A DNA stretch of 13,775 bases from Comamonadaceae bacterium (GTDB lineage: Bacteria; Pseudomonadota; Gammaproteobacteria; Burkholderiales; Burkholderiaceae_C): the NCBI GenBank assembly GCA_947374505.1, contig CANCCE010000056.1, positions 1 through 13,775 on the forward strand, given 5' to 3'. Made by a program: the position numbers and the translations under genes. The stretch's first letter is position 1. Every line of letters begins with the position of its first letter. Below, piece after piece: positions 1-7,236 of this stretch. A model generated the notes under the pieces. The model worked only from the letters and a program-made list of their open reading frames with translations. It was not told the origin of the DNA and did no database searches.

Positions 1-1
1 C

Positions 2-160
2 TTGATGGATATTCAAGCCCGCGCGCTTGAAGAAGGTATGCCCTACCAGACCCTGATTGCCAGCGTGCTTCACAAGTTTGTGTCTGGGCGGTTTGTTGAA
101 TCGCCATCAGGTTTAGCCCTAGGCTCGAGCGGGACCCGCAAAAAGCGGAGCAGCTCTTAA
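2..160 (+). CDS. Ribbon-helix-helix (CopG-like) antitoxin, 3' end only
   Basis: This is the last 52 codons of a plus-strand gene that begins before the window; the reading frame is open from base 2 and ends in TAA at 158-160. The visible protein contains ALEEGMPYQTLIASVLHKF, which resembles the C-terminal half of CopG-type ribbon-helix-helix antitoxins (a helix, then G-x-P-Y-Q-T-L-I and a hydrophobic helix). It is followed by a short Ser/Gly and basic tail ending KKRSSS. Members of that family bind operator DNA as dimers and repress their own toxin-antitoxin operon. The N-terminal strand that would contact DNA, and any partner toxin gene, lie outside the window. It converges with fliD and is unrelated to the flagellar genes. 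The family call rests on a short motif and is moderate. Confidence 0.55.
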   Translation: MMDIQARALEEGMPYQTLIASVLHKFVSGRFVESPSGLALGSSGTRKKRSSS

Positions 161-167
161 GTTCAAT

Positions 168-2891
168 TTACTTGTTGGTGTAGATCGACATCATGCCGTC
201 GAAGCTGGTTTTCAGGCTGGTCTTCTGGCTGTTGATGTTGCCGACCAGGGTTTCCATGGCCGCAAACTGCTTGGTGTAACGGTCTAACAAAACTTGCATG
301 CGGGTCTGCAAATCCGTCAGAGTGACCTTGAGTTTGTCGGCTTGCGTGGTGGCGCTGGCGCTTTGGGTCAGCAGCACACCGTCTGGTGCCAGCAGGGCTG
401 AGATTTTGCGAAAAGCATCGCCGGCAATGCCGGAACCATTGGCCGAAAAGGTCAGACCAGTCACTGCTGTGCCACTGGTGTCTTTAGCAGACAGCGTAAA
501 CCCGGAAGACCCTGTGCTTCCCATGACCATGATTTTGTAAGGTGTCGTGCCTGTGGAGTCTTGCACCAATTGCGCGGAAAAACCTTGCTTGCTGGCATTG
601 ATGGCGTCGACCACCCCTTGCGGCGTGGTACTGCCAACAGCAATCGGAACCACAAAAGTGCCCGTGCTGTTCACCAGTGAGACCGAAAAAGCGGCGCCAG
701 CGTTGATGCTTGTGGTGGCTGAGGCATAACCCGCGCTGGTGCTGAAAGGCGGGCTGGTGGCGCTGCGGTTGTTCTGGTTGCCGGTGAAGGTTTTGACGAC
801 GTCATCGAAGTTACTGGTCAGTGCGGCGTCGAGCTTGGTCGAATCCAGCGTCATGACACCGGTGCGGTCAACGCTCAGCCCCATCTGCCATAGCGCACTC
901 ACGTTGGTGCCAGGTGACGACGACTCGCCCAGCAGCATGTCGCGCAGTTGTGAGCGGACTTGGCGTACGACGGAGTCCCCCACCAGCGTTGCGCCATAGG
1001 TGTCCAGTGTCGATTTAGAGTTGCTGACTTCAGTCAGGATGTTGTTGACATCGTTGTAGGCAGTGACCAAGGCATTGATTTTGGTTTTGATCTGCGTGGT
1101 GTCTCGCGTCAAATTGATGCTTGCAGCTGTTGTGGTGGTTGAATTAAGGGTGAGCGTGACTCCGTCAATGGCGTCAGTCACGCTGTTGGAGCTGCGGGTA
1201 TAAGTCACGCCATCAACGGTCAGTACCGAGTCGGCAGCGGCCGTTTGGGTGAAGTTGAGTGCGGTGAGCACGCTGCTAGGGGCGGTACTCATGGTGAATG
1301 CACCGGCCGAACCGTCAGCGCCTGAGAGCAAAACCTTGTAAGTTGGGGAAGATGTGCTACCAGTGTTGACGAGCCGGGCCGTGACCGCCAGGCCTGCGGC
1401 GTTGATGGCACTGACCAGACCCTGAGGGGTGTCGTCACCGGCGGCAACGGTGACCGTGACAGTCGAGCTGATACCCGTGATGGCCTTGGTGCTGTTCGCA
1501 GTCGTCCCTAGATTGATGCTGTCACCCGTCAATGCCACCGAACCCGACGTGTTGACAGCCGTCACACCCGTCGTGCTGGTTTTGGCGTTGATCGCAATCG
1601 CCAGGTTGTCAAACTTGCGGGCGGTGATGGCGATGTCAGTGACGTTGGCGCTGGTGGTAGACGTCGCTGTCACCGTGGACCCACTGACCGTCCCGGTTGT
1701 AAAACCTGCCGTGAAGGTCCCGCTGTAAGTTCCCAGGGCTGCGCTGCTTGTGTTGGTGCTGGTTGCAGTTGCGGCATCCATACCGCTCGTCAGGCTTGCA
1801 AAGGCTGCAGCGACATCTGCGCTAGCCATAGCCGCTGTGGCTGTGAAAGTCATGCCGTTGACTGTCGCTTTTTGGCCTGCAGCCAAAGCTGAAAACGTGA
1901 TCACGGACGTTTCAGCAACTGCTGTACTGGAAGGCACAGTCGCAAAAGTTGCGGCATTATTATCAACAGATGTGTACACAGCCGTTGCGCTTGTTGTCGC
2001 AGCGGAAGCATAGCCGGCGGTGTTCGAACCCGTGTAGGTTCCTAGCGCTGCACTCACGGTGTTCCTAGCCGTGACTTGCGCGGCAGTTTCAGCAGTTAGT
2101 ACAGCAGAGAATGCGGCCCCAACTTGAATGGCTGTCATGGCACTTGTAGCGGTGAAGGTCAAGCCATTCACCGTGGCAGCTTGTCCAGCAGCCAATGCAC
2201 TGAACACAACCGTCTCTGTTGACTTTGAAGTTGAACCGACGACAAATGTTGATACTGGGGTCGCTGATGCGGAGCCAGAAGCTGTCACCACTGTGGGGTC
2301 CGCAGACACTGCGTCGATGGCTGTGCCGTTGATGGTCAGGCCTGAAACTGCCGCCGTGGACGTGGATGTCGCGGCAACCGCGTCGGTGCCAATCTTCAAG
2401 TCCATGGTGAAGCCGCTACCGGCGTTCAAAGACGTCGTGCTGGCCGCAAAGCTGGTGGAGGTATTGCGCTGCGCGCTGGCCAGCGAAGCGATGGACACAG
2501 AATGGCTGCCTGATGCGGCACCCACGCTGGCGGTCACCCCCAAGGCGGCGGTATTGGAGTTGCTGACGCTGCTGGCGTTAAAGCTGTTGGCGTCTTTCAT
2601 GGCGAGGAGCGATTCGTTCATGGTCTTCAGCATGAAACTGACAGCTGCATAGCCAGAGACGCGGGCTTCGCTTTTGGAGATCTTGGTGTTGATCTGCTGC
2701 TCTTGCGGCGCTTTTTCGGCATCGACCAGGCCTTGCGCCAAGGCGGCAACGTCTACACCGGAACCCGCGTTCAAGGCGGTGATGATTTTTTGCGCACTGG
2801 CACGATTGGCTGCTTGTGTCGATTGTGCTGTGGCGGCAGACGTTGTGGCAGTGCTGGCCGTGTTGGCGGAAGTGACTGCGGTGGTGGCCAT
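168..2891 (-). CDS. fliD: Flagellar filament cap protein FliD (hook-associated protein 2), enlarged
   Basis: FliD forms the cap at the filament tip and helps exported flagellin fold into place. The FliD N domain starts near residue 36 (ALNAGSGVDVAALAQGLVDAEK). The C domain runs from about 600 (INALVTAYNDVNNILTEV) and ends with a long helical segment (about 847-907) typical of the family. At 907 aa it is roughly twice the E. coli protein (about 470 aa). The extra length comes from an Ala/Thr/Ser-rich leader (1-35), two tandem repeats (about 226-411), an IN-type module (about 475-550) and a related module inserted inside the C domain (about 706-825). There is no cysteine. The ATG at 2889-2891 is the only upstream ATG, with a weak AAGG ribosome site 10 bases before it. 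It is the last gene of the cluster and probably has its own sigma-28 promoter. No fliS or fliT follows it. Confidence 0.93.
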   Translation of the reverse strand: MATTAVTSANTASTATTSAATAQSTQAANRASAQKIITALNAGSGVDVAALAQGLVDAEKAPQEQQINTKISKSEARVSGYAAVSFMLKTMNESLLAMKDANSFNASSVSNSNTAALGVTASVGAASGSHSVSIASLASAQRNTSTSFAASTTSLNAGSGFTMDLKIGTDAVAATSTSTAAVSGLTINGTAIDAVSADPTVVTASGSASATPVSTFVVGSTSKSTETVVFSALAAGQAATVNGLTFTATSAMTAIQVGAAFSAVLTAETAAQVTARNTVSAALGTYTGSNTAGYASAATTSATAVYTSVDNNAATFATVPSSTAVAETSVITFSALAAGQKATVNGMTFTATAAMASADVAAAFASLTSGMDAATATSTNTSSAALGTYSGTFTAGFTTGTVSGSTVTATSTTSANVTDIAITARKFDNLAIAINAKTSTTGVTAVNTSGSVALTGDSINLGTTANSTKAITGISSTVTVTVAAGDDTPQGLVSAINAAGLAVTARLVNTGSTSSPTYKVLLSGADGSAGAFTMSTAPSSVLTALNFTQTAAADSVLTVDGVTYTRSSNSVTDAIDGVTLTLNSTTTTAASINLTRDTTQIKTKINALVTAYNDVNNILTEVSNSKSTLDTYGATLVGDSVVRQVRSQLRDMLLGESSSPGTNVSALWQMGLSVDRTGVMTLDSTKLDAALTSNFDDVVKTFTGNQNNRSATSPPFSTSAGYASATTSINAGAAFSVSLVNSTGTFVVPIAVGSTTPQGVVDAINASKQGFSAQLVQDSTGTTPYKIMVMGSTGSSGFTLSAKDTSGTAVTGLTFSANGSGIAGDAFRKISALLAPDGVLLTQSASATTQADKLKVTLTDLQTRMQVLLDRYTKQFAAMETLVGNINSQKTSLKTSFDGMMSIYTNK
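417..776 (-). repeat. IN-like module inserted in the FliD C-terminal domain
   Basis: FliD residues about 706-825 interrupt the C-terminal domain between FDDVVKTFTG and FRKISALLAPDGVLL, which are normally closer together. The insert repeats motifs found earlier in the same protein. TTPQGVVDAINASKQGFSAQLV (split here as TTPQGVVDAIN at 755 and FSAQLV) matches DTPQGLVSAIN and VTARLV near 487-507, and both copies continue with a Tyr-Lys strand and a Gly-Ser-x-Gly-Phe/Ala-Phe-Thr turn. Its first part (ATTSINAGAAFSVSL) also matches STTSLNAGSGFTMDL near residue 151. It looks like a second copy of FliD's own outer domain. Confidence 0.7.
1659..2216 (-). repeat. Two tandem adhesin-like repeats inside fliD
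   Basis: FliD residues about 226-309 and 327-411 are two diverged copies of one module of about 84 residues. Both share FSALAAGQ-x-ATVNG-x-TFTAT-x-AM near the start and SAALGTY(T/S)G...(T)AG(Y/F) near the end. The DNA copies are recognisably similar but not identical, so the duplication is not recent. The pattern (Phe-x-Ala-Leu-x-Ala-Gly-Gln, then Thr-Val-x-Gly-Leu-Thr-Phe-Thr-Ala) is familiar to me from repeats of large secreted or surface beta-strand proteins. That comparison is from memory and was not searched. Confidence 0.8.
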
Positions 2892-2921
2892 CGGGTACTT
2901 GCCTTAAAAAATTGCGGGAGG

Positions 2922-2943
2922 CGTCATTGCGCTCTCAATGACG
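2922..2943 (-). promoter_or_regulatory. Perfect 8-bp hairpin in the fliD leader
   Basis: Read on the transcribed minus strand, CGTCATTG and CAATGACG flank the 6-base loop AGAGCG. The hairpin lies between the predicted sigma-28 promoter and the fliD start codon, in the expected 5' untranslated region. A run of six T residues (2906-2911) follows only after a 10-base gap, so it is not a standard intrinsic terminator. It could still act as a leader structure affecting fliD translation or as a weak attenuator for read-through from flgL. Confidence 0.5.
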
Positions 2944-2967
2944 GAAAGAACACTTGGTGGTATCGAT

Positions 2968-2994
2968 TGATCGACTGCTGCGCGATTATCTTTA
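2968..2994 (-). promoter_or_regulatory. Candidate sigma-28 (FliA) promoter for fliD
   Basis: On the minus strand the sequence is TAAAGATA, then 11 bases, then GTCGATCA. The sigma-28 consensus is TAAAGTTT-N11-GCCGATAA, so 6 of 8 positions match in each half at exactly the consensus spacing. It sits in the 122-base gap between flgL and fliD. Transcription would start near 2960, leaving a leader of roughly 70 bases. Sigma-28 control is expected for late genes such as fliD, which are needed after hook completion. Confidence 0.6.
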
Positions 2995-3013
2995 GCCCTT
3001 GCATTTCAAAACA

Positions 3014-3937
3014 TCAACGAATGTAGTCAAACAGACTGAGCTTGGAGATCTTGCCAAAGCTGCTCTGGGCGGCTTCGAGGGAGAGCATCTGCTTGTTCAT
3101 CTGGGTGATGGCGGTGGCGTAGTCCAAATCTTGAACCGAAGACAGGGTGGTTTTGAGATTCAGACGTGTTTCGTCGAGCACAGCCGTTTGGGTATCGGCC
3201 ACATTCATGTCGGTACCGACTTGGGCTAAAGACAGTGACACGCCGTTTTGCAGCGCATCCATTTCGCCAATGCCGCGCTGCATGGCAGTTTGGTCTGAAT
3301 TTTTAAGGGCAGCAGCGAGGTCGTCGATGGCTTGAAAAAAACCAACACCCGTTTTAACGCCGGCGCTGTCTTGCCGAACAACACGCACAAAGGCGTCAGT
3401 CCCGGAGCGATTGAGTTGCACGCTGCGCTGGTCTCCAACCGATACCGTCATGCGCGTCTGGTCTCCTTGGTAAGTCACCACGCCTGCTGGGTTCGGGGCA
3501 AATGGAGGTTGACTGACACGGCTTCCGGCAAAAAGGTAGTTGCCCCTGCTGTCTTGCGAATTGGCCAGACTGACTATTTGGTCGCGCAGACCGCCCATTT
3601 CCAGGGCCAAGGCTTGACGGTCCGTAGGCGCAAGGGTTGAGCTGGCAGCTTGCACCGAAATATCTTTGATGCGCAGCAACAAATTGCTGACGGTTTGCAG
3701 GGATGACTCCTCATCCTTTAGTCGCGTTTGTACCGTTCCCAACGTCGACGCGTAACTGTCTTGCCGGTTGATGATCGACTGTAGGCGCTGAATGTTGGCA
3801 GCTTGGTCGGGCGCATCGCTGGCAGCGACAATTTGTTTGCCGGAGGCCAGTTGCGCCTGGGACTTGGCCAGACTCGACTGCACGCTGCTCATTTGCTGGG
3901 TGGCTCGGTCAAACAGAGCGGAGGTTGAAATTTTCAT
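3014..3937 (-). CDS. flgL: Hook-filament junction protein FlgL (hook-associated protein 3)
   Basis: FlgL forms the second junction ring between hook and filament, between FlgK and the first flagellin turn. The 307-aa length is close to the E. coli protein (317 aa), and the protein is flagellin-like. The N-terminal helix region (about 1-135) contains MKISTSALFDRATQQMSSVQ and the SDAPDQAANIQRLQ stretch, with a NYLFAGSR motif near 133-140. The C-terminal helix (about 255-307) has LDYATAITQMNKQMLSLEAAQ and ends SLFDYIR, both characteristic of the family. A short variable outer domain lies between them. The start has a good GAGGA ribosome site a few bases upstream. It lies 27 bases after flgK, so the two are very probably cotranscribed. 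It shows none of the expansion seen in FlgK and FliD and contains no cysteine. Confidence 0.96.
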   Translation of the reverse strand: MKISTSALFDRATQQMSSVQSSLAKSQAQLASGKQIVAASDAPDQAANIQRLQSIINRQDSYASTLGTVQTRLKDEESSLQTVSNLLLRIKDISVQAASSTLAPTDRQALALEMGGLRDQIVSLANSQDSRGNYLFAGSRVSQPPFAPNPAGVVTYQGDQTRMTVSVGDQRSVQLNRSGTDAFVRVVRQDSAGVKTGVGFFQAIDDLAAALKNSDQTAMQRGIGEMDALQNGVSLSLAQVGTDMNVADTQTAVLDETRLNLKTTLSSVQDLDYATAITQMNKQMLSLEAAQSSFGKISKLSLFDYIR

Positions 3938-3964
3938 GGGAAATCCTCAAATTCGTCGCATGGG

Positions 3965-6739
3965 TCAATGAACGGCGAGTACGGCGTCAAACAGGGTCCC
4001 CGCGACTTGCATGACCTTTGCGGAAGCTTGGTAAGCCTGTTGAAAGCGGATCAAATTGGCGGCTTCTTCATCCAGGCTCACGCCTGAGACTTGGTCACGC
4101 GAAGTCACGGCTTGGTCGTGCACCACGGTCAGCGCTTGCTGGGCGATGGTGGCCTGACGAGAGATGTTGCCCATGTCATTGACTTGGTCGATATAAGTCG
4201 TGCCAATGGTTTTTCCGCCCACCAGTTTGGCGCTTTCAAGCGCGGTCAGCCGAAGCATGTTTTCGTTGTTGCCGGTACCATCGGTATTGCCATCTAAGCT
4301 GAAGCTATCGCCAGATTTTGGCGCCGTGGTGAAGCTGAGTTTCAGGCCGCGGTACTCAATCCCGGCGGTGAGTTGACTGGCGTCATAACTGCGTTCAGCC
4401 AGCACCGTACCCGTCGTGGTGTCCGTGATGGTGTAATTATTGTCTGCCGTGAACGTGAGTTTCAAGGGCTGCGAACGCAACACACTCGCGGTGTCTGCCG
4501 GGCTGCCTGCGTAGCTGGCAGCGACTGAGGCCTTGCCAGCGCCGCCACTGACAAAAACCAGCACGTCCTCAGGCACTGTGCCTTTGAGGGTGGCGCTGGT
4601 TCTAAAACCCAACTTGGCCAAATCTGCAGGACCACCGCCTTGACCAAAACTGAGCTCCACGGAGGTGTCTTGGCCAGTGACCAGCGCGCGTTGAATCTGC
4701 ACTTGACCGGTGTAAACACCGTCTGTGATGTTCAAAGCGTTGCCGGTAGACGCAACCGACCCCAGCGTGATGTCTTTGCCCTGCTGCGCAGTGATGTTCG
4801 TCAGAACGACTTCACCATCTCTTGAAAAACTCGCGACAACACCGGTGCTTTTTGTGGCATCTGCGGCGTTTGTTGTCTGGGCATTGATGGCGTCCACCAT
4901 GTCTGCAGCGCTGGCAAAACCAGTTGGCGGCTTGGTGATCGTCTGGCCATTGATGACGAGGGTGTTGAGCAGTTTCAAGTTGGCGGCTGGGACACGCACT
5001 TCATTTGTAGCGGTCGCAGTGACACCGGGTGCTGCCGCAGCCGTGAGCCATGCCGCGACGTCGCTGGCCTGCAAGGTGGCGTTACCTGCCCCTGGTGCTA
5101 AGGGTCCTAATGGGATGCCGTTCAGCTTGATCGCGCCAGTAGCCACAACAGCGCCTGTCATACCCACCGCAATGCGGTTGCCCGACAACAGTGCTGCTAT
5201 GGCCCGCGGGGCACCTGGCTGACCTTGGCTGTCATAGGTCTGCTGCGACAGCACACCAGCACGAGCACCGTAAAACACATTCATCCCCTGGAAACTTTTA
5301 TCGCCCGTGGCGTTCAAATACGCCGTGCTATAGGTAGCGCCTACCGCCATGCCCTGCCCTGGCGCCATGACTTGGGCCTGTGCCGCAGCGTCTAGCGGTG
5401 GGCCCAGCAGTTGCCGGCCGTCACGGGTGACGACTTGTAATTGCTGACCTGCCTGAGCGCCATCCAGGTAAATAGAGACGTCATGCATGCCCCCAGGAAT
5501 TGCCGCAACCGCCACAACCGGCTTGTTGCTGGTGAGCTCTATGGCACGACCTGCGCTGGGGTGGGGATTGTTGACGAAAAGGTCGGCTATATTTCCGGGA
5601 CCTAGCAATGGGCTCGGTGCGAAAACGACAGTGGCGTTGGCGCCGCTGGTGTTGTTGGCGTCTTTGATGACTCGAAACTGAGCTGCTGCCGCGATGCGCA
5701 TCGGGTCCGTGACGACCACCGACAGACCACCAGCGACAGAGCTGGCTTTCGGATCAATCGCAAACAAATTACCGGCTTTTTGACCGTAGCCATCAATGCC
5801 TTGTGAGTGCACATCGTTGACCGCTTTGACCACCGTGGTCGCCAGAAAATCCAAGGCATTGCGGGTGCTGCTGAGCACTTGTTCGCGAAAAGCCATCAAT
5901 CCAGCCAACTGACCGCTGGTGACACCGGACAGTGCCGCAGGCTTGCCATAAGGGTCCAGCACGAGACTGATTTTCCCGGAAGCCGCGGCCTTCAGATCGA
6001 CACCCACAAGCGTGGCAGTGCCACCGTCAACGATGACGTCGTGCGTCAATGCAGAGCCAAGGCTAACCAGCACTTCGCCATTCGGTTTGAAGCTGGTGTT
6101 GAGGTGGCTGAAGTCGGATAGTTTGCGCAGCAACAGGTCACGCTGGTCGAGCAGCTCTGCCGGCTGCCGGTCTACTGATGGTGTTTTGCTCAGTTGCTTG
6201 TTGACCAGCGCCAACTGCTGTGACAAGGTATTGATTTGACCCACATTGGTTTGAATCGCCTGGCTCGTTTCGGTGTCGACCAGGTCAAGCTGTGCCGACA
6301 ACTCGCCAAAACTCGAGGTCAGACCCTGAGCGTCGCGCACAAAGGCACCGCGCAGCACCGTCGAAGCTGGGTCGGCTGACAAACTACGGGCTGACGCAAA
6401 AAATTTGTCTAAGGAACTGACCAAACCTGTGCTGGCGCCAGACATCACATCAATGACGCGGTTGGCGTAGGTCACCATGGGTGCTTGACTTTGCAAGTCG
6501 GAGTTGCTGTTGCGCAGGTTGGTATCCGCAAAAGCACTGTATTGCCGCTGAACCTGGTCAAACACCACGCCAGTGCCGATAAAAGCATTGCCGACCTGGC
6601 TCGGTGCGCCCGCCTGAAGTTTCACCTCTTGTCGTGAATACCCATCGGTGGCGACGTTGGCAATGTTGTTACTGACCGTTCCCAGCGCTTGCTGGTAGGC
6701 CATGACCGCATTGCCGCTGATGCTGAGCAAATCACTCAT
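3965..6739 (-). CDS. flgK: Hook-filament junction protein FlgK (hook-associated protein 1), enlarged
   Basis: FlgK forms the first junction ring on the distal end of the hook. The N-terminus (LSISGNAVMAYQQALGTVSNNIANVATDGYSRQ) has the rod/hook-family helix and the Asn-Asn-Ile-Ala-Asn signature. It is followed by the helical domain typical of FlgK (about 90-310, including LLDQRDLLLRKLS). The C-terminus (SGVSLDEEAANLIRFQQAYQASAKVMQ) is the classic C-terminal helix. The 924-aa length compares with 547 aa in E. coli. The excess lies between about 330 and 830 and is rich in beta-prone, Ala/Gly/Thr sequence, including two IN-like units with NGIPLGP (about 540) and INGQTI...MVDAINAQTT (about 596-623). 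Its ATG overlaps the flgJ stop codon (ATGA), implying translational coupling. No cysteine is present. Confidence 0.96.
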   Translation of the reverse strand: MSDLLSISGNAVMAYQQALGTVSNNIANVATDGYSRQEVKLQAGAPSQVGNAFIGTGVVFDQVQRQYSAFADTNLRNSNSDLQSQAPMVTYANRVIDVMSGASTGLVSSLDKFFASARSLSADPASTVLRGAFVRDAQGLTSSFGELSAQLDLVDTETSQAIQTNVGQINTLSQQLALVNKQLSKTPSVDRQPAELLDQRDLLLRKLSDFSHLNTSFKPNGEVLVSLGSALTHDVIVDGGTATLVGVDLKAAASGKISLVLDPYGKPAALSGVTSGQLAGLMAFREQVLSSTRNALDFLATTVVKAVNDVHSQGIDGYGQKAGNLFAIDPKASSVAGGLSVVVTDPMRIAAAAQFRVIKDANNTSGANATVVFAPSPLLGPGNIADLFVNNPHPSAGRAIELTSNKPVVAVAAIPGGMHDVSIYLDGAQAGQQLQVVTRDGRQLLGPPLDAAAQAQVMAPGQGMAVGATYSTAYLNATGDKSFQGMNVFYGARAGVLSQQTYDSQGQPGAPRAIAALLSGNRIAVGMTGAVVATGAIKLNGIPLGPLAPGAGNATLQASDVAAWLTAAAAPGVTATATNEVRVPAANLKLLNTLVINGQTITKPPTGFASAADMVDAINAQTTNAADATKSTGVVASFSRDGEVVLTNITAQQGKDITLGSVASTGNALNITDGVYTGQVQIQRALVTGQDTSVELSFGQGGGPADLAKLGFRTSATLKGTVPEDVLVFVSGGAGKASVAASYAGSPADTASVLRSQPLKLTFTADNNYTITDTTTGTVLAERSYDASQLTAGIEYRGLKLSFTTAPKSGDSFSLDGNTDGTGNNENMLRLTALESAKLVGGKTIGTTYIDQVNDMGNISRQATIAQQALTVVHDQAVTSRDQVSGVSLDEEAANLIRFQQAYQASAKVMQVAGTLFDAVLAVH

Positions 6740-7227
6740 GGCTCAGTCCCTGATGTGTTGTTGGCTTTTGGCAAAGGGATAGGCGCACCTGGGTATTGAA
6801 ATTTCTTCAAGTTAGGACCGGCAACATCCAACGAAAAGCTTTTAGCCGGGCTTTGCAGCGGCAACCCTTTGCCGGCGACGTCACGCGACTGCAACATCTC
6901 CGCTGTGCTCGGCTGCGGTGTGAGTTTCTGGCTTTGACTGGCCACCAGCATGTCGGCCACACCCATCATGTTGCGCTTGGCCAGCTGGACAGAGACCTCT
7001 TTGTCAAACATCCCCTCAAAGGTTTCTGCACCCGAAGACTCCACCAAGTCACTTTTAGCCGTCGACTCACGCATGGACTTCATCATCATCTGCAAAAACA
7101 TGCCTTCAAACTGCTGTGCGGTTTCACGCAGAGCCGCTTTGCTGTCTTTATGCGCTTGGCCTTTCAACTGACCCAGACCTTCGAAGTCAAGGTAAGAGCG
7201 AGCCGTGGAGGTGTTGACGGGTTCCAT
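6736..7227 (-). CDS. flgJ: Short FlgJ, rod-binding (rod cap) domain only
   Basis: FlgJ works in the periplasm as a scaffold on which the rod assembles. Residues about 33-95 carry the rod-binding domain: LRETAQQFEGMFLQMMMKSM followed by a Phe-Asp-x-Glu-Val-Ser stretch and LAKRNMMGVADML. In Salmonella and E. coli the protein is about 313 aa, with a C-terminal glucosaminidase that opens the cell wall. Here it is 163 aa, and residues 100-163 are a Pro/Ser/Lys-rich tail with no hydrolase motifs. The stop codon overlaps the flgK start (ATGA) in normal operon fashion, so this is a genuine short form and not an obvious frameshift. A separate lytic enzyme encoded elsewhere would be required. It follows flgI by 9 bases. 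Confidence 0.9.
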   Translation of the reverse strand: MEPVNTSTARSYLDFEGLGQLKGQAHKDSKAALRETAQQFEGMFLQMMMKSMRESTAKSDLVESSGAETFEGMFDKEVSVQLAKRNMMGVADMLVASQSQKLTPQPSTAEMLQSRDVAGKGLPLQSPAKSFSLDVAGPNLKKFQYPGAPIPLPKANNTSGTEP

Positions 7228-7236
7228 GGCTTTGAA

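Noticed and set aside
148..175. Possible shared terminator between the antitoxin-like gene and fliD
   Set aside because: Only a 4-bp GAGC/GCTC pairing with a 1-base loop is present, with no T run; this is too weak to call.
2128..2652. 174-aa plus-strand open frame within fliD
   Set aside because: Its Ala/Val-rich translation is the mirror of the Ala/Thr/Ser-rich FliD coding sequence, with no ribosome site or family motif.
7140..7152. CTTTA (TAAAG on the minus strand) inside flgJ, as a possible sigma-28 promoter for flgKL
   Set aside because: The expected -10 element 11 bases downstream reads CTGCGTGA, which does not resemble GCCGATAA.
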